Shown here one piece after another: positions 39,840-47,687 of a stretch of DNA of 64,000 bases. The notes beneath the pieces are model-generated. The model had not been told where the DNA came from. It saw nothing but the letters and a program-made list of their open reading frames with translations, and ran no database searches. Origin of the DNA: Reyranella soli (GTDB lineage Bacteria; Pseudomonadota; Alphaproteobacteria; Reyranellales; Reyranellaceae); assembly GCF_007992495.1 (NCBI RefSeq), contig NZ_BKAJ01000066.1:1-64000 (forward strand), written 5' to 3'. Numbering within the stretch: position 1 is the first letter of the stretch; the number at the start of each line of letters is the position of its first letter. Made by a program: the position numbers and the translations under genes.

Positions 39840-40916
39840 ATGTCACGCACTGTTATCTGGCTCGTCGTAGGCGGGGCGATCGTGATCGCGGCCGGGCTCG
39901 GCGTGGCGTGGCAGGTGCGGATGAACGAGCAGGCCGTCCTCGATCGGGCGACCAAGCCGATAGCTGCCGTACCGCAAGCCGCGCCGTCCTCGACATCGAG
40001 CGCAACACCGCCAGCCGCAGCCGCTCCAGCGGCACCGTCGCCTGCACCGCCCGTGGTGGCGGTGCCCACCTTCGACATCGCCCGCATCTCGCCGGACGGC
40101 CGCGCCGTGATCGCCGGCCGCGCAAACCCGGGCGCGAAGATCGTGCTGCTGGATGGCGGCAAGGAGATCGCGCGCGGCGAGGCCGATGCACATGGCGAAT
40201 GGGTCGTCATCGCGCAGGATCCGCCGCTCAGTTCCGGCCAGCACGAGTTGCGCGTGGTGCAGCACATCGAAGGGCGCGCGCCGGTGACGTCGGAACAGGT
40301 GGTTGTGGCCGTCGTGCCCGAGGCGCCCGTAGCGCCTCCGACGGCGCCCGGACAGCCGCGTCCGCCGACGCAGCCGCCGCGCGAAGAGACGCTGGTGATG
40401 ATCGCGCCGCCTGGCGGTGGGCCGGCGAAGCTCGTACAGGCGCCGTCGGCTGCTGGCGTGCCGCGCTCGGGCGATCTTGCGATGTCGACGCTCGACTATG
40501 ACGAAGCCGGTCATGTCACGGTCACCGGTCAGGCGACGCCGGGCGTCGTGGTGCGCGTCTATATCAACGACAATATGGTGGCCGAGGGCGCCGCCGGCCC
40601 GGACGGTCACTGGAAGCTACAGCCGCCCGATCCGATCGGACCCGGCAAGCACACGCTGCGGCTCGATCGGCTGGCGACCGACGGCAAGCCGATGGCGCGC
40701 CTGGAACTGCCGTTCGAGCGCGTCGTGGTGCCGCCGGGCACCAAGGACACGCGCCGTCTGGTCGTGGTGCGCGGCGACAATCTCTGGAATATTGCGCGCG
40801 CCCATTACGGCACGGGCTTCCATCACACGGTGATCTACGGGGCCAACAAGGAACAGATCATCAATCCCGACCTGATCTATCCTGGCCAAGTCTTCAGCCT
40901 GCCCAAGGTCAACTGA
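39840..40916 (+). CDS. membrane-anchored LysM protein
   Basis: About 358 residues: an N-terminal membrane helix (about 4-26), a long Ala/Pro-rich linker (about 35-65), two Ig-like repeats of the GRANPGAKIVLLDGG and GQATPGVVVRVYIND type (carbohydrate or adhesin-like beta domains), a second proline-rich linker and a C-terminal LysM domain (VVVRGDNLWNIARAHYG...QVFSLPKVN). Probably binds peptidoglycan from the inner-membrane side. GGGAGG precedes the ATG at 39840; an ATG at 39807 is an alternative. It is 24 bp upstream of psd. Confidence 0.82.
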   Translation: MSRTVIWLVVGGAIVIAAGLGVAWQVRMNEQAVLDRATKPIAAVPQAAPSSTSSATPPAAAAPAAPSPAPPVVAVPTFDIARISPDGRAVIAGRANPGAKIVLLDGGKEIARGEADAHGEWVVIAQDPPLSSGQHELRVVQHIEGRAPVTSEQVVVAVVPEAPVAPPTAPGQPRPPTQPPREETLVMIAPPGGGPAKLVQAPSAAGVPRSGDLAMSTLDYDEAGHVTVTGQATPGVVVRVYINDNMVAEGAAGPDGHWKLQPPDPIGPGKHTLRLDRLATDGKPMARLELPFERVVVPPGTKDTRRLVVVRGDNLWNIARAHYGTGFHHTVIYGANKEQIINPDLIYPGQVFSLPKVN

Positions 40917-40940
40917 GACCACGGCAACAGAGAACCTTTC

Positions 40941-41633
40941 ATGCTGGCGAATTTCTTCGTGCCGATCCTCGACGACGGCTGGCGCTTCATCGCGATCTTT
41001 GCCGGGATCACCTTTCTCGCGGCGCTGACCGGCGCGGCCTGGCTGTTCTGGCCGCTGTTCGTGCTGACGCTGTGGTCGATCTACTTCTTCCGCGATCCCT
41101 CGCGCGGCGTGCCGCAGGACGACGACGTGCTGGTGGCGCCGGCCGACGGGCTGGTGCAGATGGTGGTCGACGCCGTGCCGCCGGCCGAACTCGGGCTGGG
41201 CGACCTGCCGCTCAAGCGGGTGTCGATTTTCCTCAGCGTGTTCGACGTCCACATCAACCGCACGCCGTGCGCCGGCACCGTCGACGTCGTCTCCTATCGG
41301 CCGGGCAAGTATCTCAACGCCGCCGCCGACAAGGCGAGCGAGGACAACGAGCGCATGGCGATCGCGCTCAAGCGCGCCGACGGCCGCACCATAGGCTGCG
41401 TGCAGATCGCCGGCTGGGTGGCGCGACGCATCGTCTGCTACATCAAGCCCGGCCAGGCTGTGCAGGCCGGCGAGCGCTTCGGCCATATCCGCTTCGGCAG
41501 CCGCACCGACCTCTACCTGCCGCCCGGCGCGCGATTGCTGGTGGCGACCGGCCAGCGCATGATCGGCGGCGAAACGGTGATGGCGGAGCTCGATCCGGTG
41601 AAGCCGGAACCTCGGCGGGTCGTCGAGTTTTAG
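40941..41633 (+). CDS. psd: phosphatidylserine decarboxylase proenzyme
   Basis: 230 residues, the short class of Psd. N-terminal membrane segments (about 15-50), ADGLVQMV, FLSVFDVHINRTPCAG (about 96-111) with catalytic histidine region, and the self-cleavage site in RFGSRTDLYLP (about 185-195), where the serine becomes the pyruvoyl group. Makes phosphatidylethanolamine. pssA follows, separated by repeat R4a. Confidence 0.93.
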   Translation: MLANFFVPILDDGWRFIAIFAGITFLAALTGAAWLFWPLFVLTLWSIYFFRDPSRGVPQDDDVLVAPADGLVQMVVDAVPPAELGLGDLPLKRVSIFLSVFDVHINRTPCAGTVDVVSYRPGKYLNAAADKASEDNERMAIALKRADGRTIGCVQIAGWVARRIVCYIKPGQAVQAGERFGHIRFGSRTDLYLPPGARLLVATGQRMIGGETVMAELDPVKPEPRRVVEF

Positions 41634-41646
41634 TATAAAATGAAGA

Positions 41647-41753
41647 CCTCACCCTGAGGAGCGGTCCGCAGGACCGCGTCTCGAAGGGTGGATACAGCCC
41701 CGGTGTTGCCATCCTTCGAGACGCCGCGCTGCGCGAGGCTCCTCAGGATGAGG
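41647..41753. repeat. dispersed palindrome family R4, copy a
   Basis: Imperfect inverted repeat starting CCTCACCCTGAGGAGC and ending GCTCCTCAGGATGAGG, with inner arms CGTCTCGAAGGGTGG and CCATCCTTCGAGACG. This family is widely seen in Rhizobiales genomes. It sits between psd and pssA. Confidence 0.85.
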
Positions 41754-41780
41754 TGATCTTGTTGATGGAGTGAGCTCGCG

Positions 41781-42611
41781 ATGGACAGCGACTTTCGCAC
41801 CCGCCACGGCCGGTTGCGGGGCTTTTCGATCAACCGGCTGATCCCCAACGTGCTGACGCTCGCGGCGCTGTGCTCGGGCCTGACGGCGATCCGCTTCGGC
41901 CTGCAAGGGCAGATGAGGCTCGCGGTCATCGCGATCTTCGTCGCCGCGGTGCTCGACGCGATGGATGGCCGCGTTGCCCGGCGGCTGGGCGTGACCAGCC
42001 GATTCGGTGCCGAGCTCGATTCGCTGTCGGACTTCCTGTGCTTCGGCGTGGCGCCGGCGCTGGTGCTCTACATGTCCTCGCTGTCGGACGCCGGTTCGCT
42101 GGGCTGGGTCGTCACCCTGATGTTCCCGATGTGCTCGGCGCTGCGCCTTGCGCGCTTCAACACGGCGCTGGTCGCGGACACGCCGCCGCCGGTCTGGACA
42201 GGGTCGTACTTCACCGGCGTGCCGGCGCCGGCCGGTGCGCTGCTCGCCCTGATACCGCTGATGGTGAGCTTCGAGATCGAGGCGGCATGGCCGCGCCATG
42301 CGCTGGTCGTCGGCACGGTGCTGGTGCTGGTCGGCGGCCTGATGGTGAGCCGACTGCCGACCTTCTCGTTCAAGAAGGGCAGGGTGCCACGCCATCTCGT
42401 GCTGCCGGCGCTGCTTGGCGCGGCGCTGGTGATGGGCGTGATCGCAAGCTCGCCGTGGATCGGGCTGTCGTTGCTCGGCCTCGTCTATGTGTCGCTCATT
42501 CCCTACAGCTGGATGAGCTACCAGCGGCAGGCCCGGCAGGATCGCGAGCGCGCCGGCGCGGAGGTCGTGAACCTGCGCGCGGTCGATTCGGGGTCGCCGC
42601 CCGCCGAGTGA
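41781..42611 (+). CDS. pssA: CDP-diacylglycerol-serine O-phosphatidyltransferase
   Basis: 276 residues, polytopic. The CDP-alcohol phosphatidyltransferase motif D-G-x2-A-R-x8-G-x3-D-x3-D is complete (DAMDGRVARRLGVTSRFGAE followed by LDSLSD, about 55-80). N-terminal RLIPNVLTLAALCSGL is typical of the PssA type II. Makes phosphatidylserine for Psd. Followed 10 bp later by a frameshifted relative. Confidence 0.93.
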   Translation: MDSDFRTRHGRLRGFSINRLIPNVLTLAALCSGLTAIRFGLQGQMRLAVIAIFVAAVLDAMDGRVARRLGVTSRFGAELDSLSDFLCFGVAPALVLYMSSLSDAGSLGWVVTLMFPMCSALRLARFNTALVADTPPPVWTGSYFTGVPAPAGALLALIPLMVSFEIEAAWPRHALVVGTVLVLVGGLMVSRLPTFSFKKGRVPRHLVLPALLGAALVMGVIASSPWIGLSLLGLVYVSLIPYSWMSYQRQARQDRERAGAEVVNLRAVDSGSPPAE

Positions 42612-42621
42612 TCGATCGTCG

Positions 42622-43222
42622 ATGCTCGATCCGCTCTTGCGGCGATGGATCGATCCATCGCTCAACCAGGCCGGCGCCTGGCTCGCTCGCCGGGGCTTGT
42701 CGGCCGACGCGGTCAGCCTCTCGGGCCTTGCGGTCGGCCTCGTCACCGTCCCGCTGCTCGCTTGGCAGCAGTACCACGCGGCACTGCTGGTCATCCTGCT
42801 GAACCGGCTGATCGACGGCCTCGACGGCGCGATCGCCCGCCACATCGGCACGACGCGGTTCGGCGGCTACCTCGACATCATGTGCGACATGGGCTTCTAC
42901 GCCGCCGTACCGGTCGGCTTCGCGCTCGCCCGGCCCGACAACGCGCTGTGTGTGGGCGGCGCTGCTGCTGGCGTCCTTCGTCTGCACGGCGTCATCGTTC
43001 CTGGGCCGGGCTGTCCTCGCCGTACAACGCGATGAGCCCGACGACGGCGCGCGGGGAACCAAGTCGTTCTTCCATGCCGCCGGCATCATCGAGGGTACGG
43101 AAACCATCGTCGCTTTCATCCTCTTCTGCCTCTTTCCGATGGCGTTTCCCTGGTTGGCCGGCGTCTTCGCCTTGCTGTGCTTCGGGACGGCTGCGGCTCG
43201 CGTTCTCGAGGCCAAAAAGTAA
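42622..43222 (+). pseudogene. CDP-alcohol phosphatidyltransferase with a frameshift at a TG repeat
   Basis: The first 110 codons encode a CDP-alcohol phosphatidyltransferase N-terminus with a complete motif start (DGLDGAIARHIGTTRFGGYL followed by D-I-M-C-D). At 42947-42954 a (TG)4 run shifts the frame; the first frame then ends at 43035 in unrelated sequence while the other frame (to 43222) continues with plausible membrane helices (LLLASFVCTASSFLGRAVLA, GTETIVAFILFCLFPMAFPW). Adding one TG unit restores one protein of about 200 residues. Either a true recent mutation, slippage-based switching, or a sequencing error. Confidence 0.75.
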
Positions 43223-43352
43223 TTTTTTTCAAACTCTTATCTATCGTCCTTAATGTTTTTATTGACGTTAGATTCAGGGTTGAGTACGTTTCTTCCCGTA
43301 ACGGCCCCAGCAGAGGGCCGCATCCCCCTTTGAATCGACCCCCGAGAAATCA

Positions 43353-43517
43353 ATGCTGTCCTTTTTCCGACGTCTAATGAAGAACACCCAAGGCGCCACG
43401 GTCGTTGAGTACACGCTTATCGCTTCGTTGATCGCCGTGGCCGCCATCGCGTCAATGCGTTCGGTCGGTACGAAGGTTTCGAGTGTGTTGGGAGCGGTCG
43501 GACCGGCAATCAACTGA
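43353..43517 (+). CDS. flp: Flp-type IVb pilin
   Basis: 54 residues. The prepilin processing site is QG-ATVVEYTLIAS, with cleavage after Gly14, Glu at +5 and Tyr at +6, the Flp hallmark, followed by a hydrophobic helix. A prepilin peptidase gene follows at 43799. It begins in a notably AT-rich patch, and a strong intrinsic terminator follows its stop, so it is transcribed separately from the peptidase gene. Confidence 0.88.
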   Translation: MLSFFRRLMKNTQGATVVEYTLIASLIAVAAIASMRSVGTKVSSVLGAVGPAIN

Positions 43518-43545
43518 ACGAATTGCCCGACGACAGAACTGCCAA

Positions 43546-43577
43546 GGCGGCCCAGTAAATGGGCCGCCTTTTGTTTT
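43546..43577 (+). terminator. intrinsic terminator after flp
   Basis: Perfect 9 bp stem GGCGGCCCA / TGGGCCGCC with a GTAAA loop followed by TTTTGTTTT. Located 28 bp after the flp stop codon. Confidence 0.88.
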
Positions 43578-43637
43578 GGGCCGCTATTAGATGTATGAGA
43601 CTGGGATTTTTCCCTTTAAAAAGAACGTATTACAACC

Positions 43638-43680
43638 TTGACTTGAGGTAACACTGAAAATATCGTTCGTAACGATTTTA
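43638..43680 (+). promoter_or_regulatory. promoter with overlapping dyad before the prepilin peptidase gene
   Basis: TTGACT (43638-43643), 17 nt, TATCGT (43661-43666). The -10 overlaps an inverted repeat ATCGTT-CGT-AACGAT (43662-43676) that extends weakly to AAAAT/TTTTA, a likely repressor site. The 43518-43798 spacer is AT-rich compared with the rest of the window and contains nothing else recognisable. Confidence 0.45.
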
Positions 43681-43798
43681 TCTGCTGTCCTTTGTTTGTT
43701 CATTCGTTTGGAAATTAGTTGTTGAGACTTATTTTCCCGGCCGTGCGTTTGCGGCCGATTCCTGACGAATCTAAGGGCGGCGGCACGATGAGTATCGG

Positions 43799-44305
43799 AT
43801 GTCGCTGTTTGCCTTTGTTCAGACCGGCTGCCTGATCGCCTTCGCGCTGCTCCTGGTGCTCGCGGCTTGGCAGGACTGGCGCATGATGCAGATCGCCGAC
43901 GGGATCTCGCTCGAGATCATCGCGCTCTTCGTCGTCTGGGCCGCGGCGGGCTTCGTTTCGGGCACTTTCTCCCTGTTCGATCTGGCGATGGCGCTGGTCT
44001 GCGCGGCCGGCATGTTCGGCCTCTGCACACTCGCTTTCGCCGCCGGCGCCATGGGCGGCGGCGACGTCAAGCTCGCGGCGGCCGTCAGCCTGTTCGCCGG
44101 GCCGGTCCTGATCCTCGACTTCGTCCTGGTGACGGCCGTGGTCGGCGGACTCCTGGGACTGGCGATCCTGGCCGGCGCGCCGATCGGTCCCGTCGCCCCG
44201 GCGGGCGACGGCACGGTGCGGGCGCGCCTGCGCAGCAACCTTCCATATGGTCCGGCGATCGCCGTGGGCGGCCTGTCGGTCGCCCTGGCCCACGCCTTGA
44301 CGTGA
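43799..44305 (+). CDS. cpaA: prepilin peptidase, CpaA/TadV family
   Basis: 168 residues, A24 aspartic protease family lacking the methylase domain. Catalytic aspartates are in AAWQDWRMMQIAD (about 22-34) and the GGGDVKL motif (about 86-92). Six membrane helices are apparent. It would process the Flp pilin encoded upstream. The rest of the Tad assembly genes are missing from the window except for a broken cpaB. Confidence 0.88.
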   Translation: MSLFAFVQTGCLIAFALLLVLAAWQDWRMMQIADGISLEIIALFVVWAAAGFVSGTFSLFDLAMALVCAAGMFGLCTLAFAAGAMGGGDVKLAAAVSLFAGPVLILDFVLVTAVVGGLLGLAILAGAPIGPVAPAGDGTVRARLRSNLPYGPAIAVGGLSVALAHALT

Positions 44306-44324
44306 CGCAAAGAGGGGAAGCGTC

Positions 44325-44590
44325 ATGAACAGCAAGCGTATCGTCTTCCTGCGCTGCTCGCCGTGATCGTTGCCGGCACCACGGCCTTCCTCGCACGCGC
44401 CTGGCTGCAGGCCGAGCGCGCCGCGATCGCCGCCCAGATCGGCGGCCCCAAGCCCGTCGCCGCGCCGGCGGTGCAGGTGCTGGTGGCGCGCAATGCGCTA
44501 CGCACGGGCCAGCTGATCAAGCCCGAGGACCGTAGCGCCGAACTCAGGCGCAATCCAAACTTCTTCCCGCAATCCGCTGCTAGCGGCTAG
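44325..44590 (+). pseudogene. cpaB: cpaB (Tad pilus assembly) fragment
   Basis: A good Shine-Dalgarno (AGAGGGGAAG) and ATG open a frame reading MNSKRIVFL that stops after 13 codons; shifting frame near 44345 gives the continuing CpaB-like N-terminus (LLAVIVAGTTAFLARAWLQ, then VQVLVARNALRTGQLIKPED), which itself ends at 44590 before the SAF domain is complete. So the gene carries a frameshift and is truncated to about a third of normal length. No further tad genes follow. Confidence 0.7.
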
Positions 44591-44613
44591 AGTGGCGGGG
44601 AAGGGGGAAGATC

Positions 44614-45192
44614 ATGCGCGGACTTCGACTCGGCACTTTCGGTTTCATGGGCGGCCTCGCCGCGTTGACGATGATGGCGGCAGCGGCTCCGGCACAGACG
44701 CCGCGCAGCAGCATCGACATGCAATCGAGCCAGCCCGTGCCGGAATTCAAAGATCCCAAGACGGGGCAGATCTGGACACCGCTCAATGTCGGCCAGCAGA
44801 GCGGCCCGCCGACGCCGCAGGACCTCGCCTTCGATCCACTGAGCCAGGCGGTCTACGTCAAGGGCGTGGTGACGCAGAAGCCGAGCATCGTGCCGCTGTC
44901 GTCGGTGCCGATCACGGCGGGCCCGACGGTGCCGATCGTCAATATCGGCGACGCCACCTTGAGCGCCATCCCCGGCAAGCGCTGGCAGGTCGTGCTCTAC
45001 CTGCAGAACAACAGCGCCAGCACCGTAGTGCCGCTGCTGACCTGCCGCTTCACCAACTCGAGCAGGCTGGTCGAGGAGACGCACGTGCTGGTGCCCGCCG
45101 TCGGCGCCGGCCTGCGCGTCGGCATGATCATCTACGGACCCAAGACCGACCTGTTCGTCGACCGCGCCAATTGCGGCGTGAAGTCGCCTTAG
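44614..45192 (+). CDS. secreted protein of a duplicated family (paralogue at 54870)
   Basis: 192 residues with a signal peptide (cleavage near PAQT, residue 28). The mature part shares with the 54870-55421 product the segments KTGQIWTPLNV, SSVPITAGPTVPIV, a WQVVLYLQNNS strand, CRFTNSSR with a cysteine, and a final YGPKTDLFVDRANC. A beta-sandwich with one disulphide is likely. Function unknown. It has an AAGGGGGAAG ribosome site. Confidence 0.75.
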   Translation: MRGLRLGTFGFMGGLAALTMMAAAAPAQTPRSSIDMQSSQPVPEFKDPKTGQIWTPLNVGQQSGPPTPQDLAFDPLSQAVYVKGVVTQKPSIVPLSSVPITAGPTVPIVNIGDATLSAIPGKRWQVVLYLQNNSASTVVPLLTCRFTNSSRLVEETHVLVPAVGAGLRVGMIIYGPKTDLFVDRANCGVKSP

Positions 45193-45194
45193 TC

Positions 45195-45223
45195 GGGAGC
45201 GCGGGCCAGAGGCCCGCGCTCCC
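45195..45223. repeat. dispersed palindrome family R1, copy b
   Basis: GGGAGCGCGGGCC-AGA-GGCCCGCGCTCCC, a perfect 13 bp stem with a three-base loop, lying exactly between two convergent genes. Probably serves as a bidirectional terminator. Matches copies at 6343-6365 and 57541-57568. Confidence 0.85.
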
Positions 45224-45224
45224 G

Positions 45225-45989
45225 TCAGCCCAATACCGAATACCCGCCGTCGACGGTGATGGCGGCGCCGGTCACGAAATCGGACGCCGCCGCGGCCAGG
45301 AACACCGCGATGCCGGCGAAGTCCGACGGCTCGCCCCAGCGGCCGGCCGGCGTGCGGCGCAGCACGTTGTCGTGCAGCCCCTGGATCTGTTCGCGGGCGC
45401 GGCGGGTCAGGGCGGTGTCGATCCAGCCCGGCAGGATGGCGTTGACCTGGATGTTGTCCTTGGCCCACGCGGTCGCCATCGACTTGGTCATCTGCACCAT
45501 GCCGCCCTTGCTCGCAGCGTAGGCGGTGGCGAAGGGGGCGCCGAAGATCGACATCATCGAGCCGATATTGATGATCTTGCCCATGCCGCCCTTCTTCATC
45601 TCGGAATAGGCGGCGTGGCTGCAGATGAAGGCGCTGGTGAGGTTGCTGTCCATCACCGTGTGCCATTCCGCGACCGTGTACTGCTCAGGCTGCTTGCGGA
45701 TCGACATGCCGGCGTTGTTGACCAGGATATCGAGCCGGCCGTGCGCCTTCACCGTGTCGGCCATCAGCGCGCGGCAGGAGTCTTCCTTCAGCACGTCGAC
45801 CGGGATGGCGCTCGCCCTCGCGCCGGCCTCCTGGATCTGCTTGACCGCGTCGGCATTCTTGGCGGCATCGCGACCCGCGACGACGATGGTGGCGCCGGCG
45901 CGCGCCATGCCCAGCGCCATGCCGAGTCCAATGCCGCCATTGCCGCCTGTGACCACGGCGACGCGGCCGGAAAGATCGAAAAGCTCCAT
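45225..45989 (-). CDS. short-chain dehydrogenase/reductase
   Basis: 254 residues, classical SDR: TGGNGGIGLGMA cofactor motif (about 14-25), NNAGMS, and catalytic Ser/Tyr/Lys (INIGSMMS; YAASKGG). C-terminal TGAAITVDGGYSVLG is typical of gluconate 5-dehydrogenase or 3-oxoacyl reductase-like enzymes; the substrate is not identifiable. No operon partner is nearby. Confidence 0.9.
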   Translation of the reverse strand: MELFDLSGRVAVVTGGNGGIGLGMALGMARAGATIVVAGRDAAKNADAVKQIQEAGARASAIPVDVLKEDSCRALMADTVKAHGRLDILVNNAGMSIRKQPEQYTVAEWHTVMDSNLTSAFICSHAAYSEMKKGGMGKIINIGSMMSIFGAPFATAYAASKGGMVQMTKSMATAWAKDNIQVNAILPGWIDTALTRRAREQIQGLHDNVLRRTPAGRWGEPSDFAGIAVFLAAAASDFVTGAAITVDGGYSVLG

Positions 45990-46156
45990 GTCCAGGTTCC
46001 TCCCTCAGGTCGGCCTGTATAGCGAACCGAAGCAACCCGGAACAACGCTGCTCGTTAACTGCAGGCATGGAGATCGGGAGAGGGCACAAGCGTCCCTCCC
46101 TGCAGTCGAGTTCGCGGTGCGCCGGCCGGGCTGACCGACGCGTTGCGAATGAGGGT

Positions 46157-46190
46157 GGCGGCGGTCGCAAGGCCGCCGCCATTCTGTTTT
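46157..46190 (+). terminator. orphan rightward hairpin with T-rich tail
   Basis: GGCGGCGG / CCGCCGCC stem with an 8 nt loop followed by ATTCTGTTTT. No rightward gene ends here: the flanking genes at 45225-45989 and 46281-46556 both run leftward. It may end an unannotated small RNA starting somewhere in 46000-46150, but no promoter was found. Confidence 0.35.
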
Positions 46191-46215
46191 CGGGAAATAC
46201 ACACGACCTCAAATT

Positions 46216-46239
46216 CCTCTCCCCCTAGCGGGGGAGAGG
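46216..46239. repeat. short palindrome related to R3
   Basis: CCTCTCCCCC-TAGC-GGGGGAGAGG, a perfect 10 bp stem. Resembles the end hairpins of family R3. The 46000-46280 spacer contains only this and the hairpin at 46157. Confidence 0.6.
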
Positions 46240-46280
46240 AGCATGAACGATGCCGAGATGGATAGGGCGAGAACTCCTCA

Positions 46281-46556
46281 CTAAGGTCCGGACTTGGTCG
46301 GCGCACCATCTTCCTGGAGGTCAGGGAGACCGAGCTTTTCCTGTGCCTTCTTGACGTCGGCGAACAGGCTGTGCTCGCCTTCGGTCATGCCTTCCTCGGT
46401 CGCGACCTGCATCAGGCGCGCGTCGAGCTCCCACTGCTTGAGGATGGCAGCCTTCTCTTTCCGGTCGAGATCCTTGCACGCGACAACGTCGGTGGGATGC
46501 TTGAAGACGCTGCTCGGATTGGTCATGGCCTTCTTCTTGTCTTCGCTGGCGAGCAT
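46281..46556 (-). CDS. small conserved protein under an EcfG-type promoter
   Basis: 91 residues, soluble and charged; contains FKHPTDVVACKDLDRKEKAA and ILKQWELDARLMQVATEEGM, a pattern seen in uncharacterised alphaproteobacterial proteins. ATG at 46556 has a GGAGA Shine-Dalgarno; an ATG four codons upstream (46568) is possible. A perfect GGAAC-N17-CGTT motif lies 16 bp upstream of that earlier ATG, so it is probably a general stress gene. It is directly downstream of nepR. Confidence 0.72.
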   Translation of the reverse strand: MLASEDKKKAMTNPSSVFKHPTDVVACKDLDRKEKAAILKQWELDARLMQVATEEGMTEGEHSLFADVKKAQEKLGLPDLQEDGAPTKSGP

Positions 46557-46583
46557 GTCGGTCTCCATCTGGTGAGACAGGAG

Positions 46584-46609
46584 AACGGATGGCCGCTTGC
46601 CGAAGTTCC
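46584..46609 (-). promoter_or_regulatory. EcfG-type promoter for the 46281 gene
   Basis: On the minus strand GGAAC (46605-46609), 17 nt, CGTT (46584-46587), matching the EcfG consensus. It lies in the gap between nepR and the downstream small gene. Confidence 0.7.
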
Positions 46610-46616
46610 TCTTTCG

Positions 46617-46889
46617 CTACGCCTTCTTGCCGCCCGGCGTCTTGCTGCCCGGACCGCCTTTGCCGTCATCGGCGTTGGCCGCGTCGTGATCGATCAGGCT
46701 GAGAAGGTCGTTGGGCAGCGGCTCGCTCGCGATCTCGTCGTACATCGCGTGGAGCTGCTTCTGCAGCCACATGTCGAAGGGTCGCTCGGCGGACGCCTTG
46801 GCGGGTCGCGCCGTCTTTCCATCCGCAGCCTTCGGCCCCGCCTTGGACGCCGGGGCCGGAGGACGCCGCCTGTTGTCATCAGAGGCCAT
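46617..46889 (-). CDS. nepR: NepR-type anti-sigma factor
   Basis: 90 residues: a Pro/Ala/Lys-rich N-terminus, then the NepR helix pair FDMWLQKQLHAMYDEIASEP and LPNDLLSLIDHD (about 42-73). NepR binds EcfG sigma factors until phosphorylated PhyR displaces it. Lies downstream of an EcfG-like gene on the same strand with a 115 bp gap, whereas nepR usually precedes ecfG. The ATG at 46889 follows AGGAGAA; a longer frame upstream was rejected. Confidence 0.88.
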   Translation of the reverse strand: MASDDNRRRPPAPASKAGPKAADGKTARPAKASAERPFDMWLQKQLHAMYDEIASEPLPNDLLSLIDHDAANADDGKGGPGSKTPGGKKA

Positions 46890-47004
46890 GACGTTCTCCT
46901 CGGGGAATGCTGCCCATTCCTCCGGGTCCCGTCTGAGCCATTGATCTCTCCCCCACGAACTATCCATGACTATACTACAACCTCACGCCGTCTTCGGAAG
47001 GGGA

Positions 47005-47586
47005 TTAGCGGTGCTGCTCCTGGTGCACCTCGTCGGCGTCGCGGTCGGCGGCGATGTCGACGCTGTTCGCCGGGCGCGGCTTGGTCTCGCCTTCCAGCAA
47101 CAGGCGCTCAAGGGTGTCGCGAGCGCGGCTGATGCGGCTCTTCACCGTGCCCACCGACACGCCGGTGTGCTGCGCGATCACCTCGTAGGGCAGGCCCTCG
47201 AGGACCGCCAGCAGCAACGCCTCGCGCTGAGTCGGTGCGAGCTTGGCGAAGGCGGAGACGAACTCGCGCATCACCAGACCGCTCTCCTGATGCGCCGGAT
47301 GCGACAGCGATTCGGCGATCGCCGTATCGACCGGCACGGTGGGCCGCTGACGGCGCAGGCCGGAAATGAACTCGTTGCGCTGGATGCGGAACAGCCACGC
47401 CGCGAGGTTGGTGCCCGGCTGGAAGCTGTGGCGTCCAGTCAATGCCTTGATGACGGTGTCGTGGACCAGGTCATCTGCTGCGTCGCGATCACGCGTCAGC
47501 GACAGTGCGTAGATCCGCAGCCGCGGAAGGATGGCCTTCAGCTGCTCGTGGAAGTCGCGAATGTCGTTGCTCGTTTCGGTGGCCAT
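47005..47586 (-). CDS. ecfG: EcfG-like general stress sigma factor, first copy
   Basis: 193 residues. Region 2 has SLTRDRDAADDLVHDTVIKA and FQPGTNLAAWLFRIQRNEFI (about 28-77), the latter typical of EcfG; region 4 has LPYEVIAQHTGVSVGTVKSR (about 135-154). It would bind GGAAC/CGTT promoters and be held by NepR. No EcfG promoter was found just before it. The C-terminal tail is about 25 residues longer than that of the second copy. Confidence 0.88.
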   Translation of the reverse strand: MATETSNDIRDFHEQLKAILPRLRIYALSLTRDRDAADDLVHDTVIKALTGRHSFQPGTNLAAWLFRIQRNEFISGLRRQRPTVPVDTAIAESLSHPAHQESGLVMREFVSAFAKLAPTQREALLLAVLEGLPYEVIAQHTGVSVGTVKSRISRARDTLERLLLEGETKPRPANSVDIAADRDADEVHQEQHR

Positions 47587-47687
47587 GAACCTCTCCAGAA
47601 ATTCCGAACGATCAACTAATGCTGAGTTATTGAAAAGGTTACATGCCGGCGCGGGCTCGCGCCCAAGGCATTGAAATTGCTGGCTTT

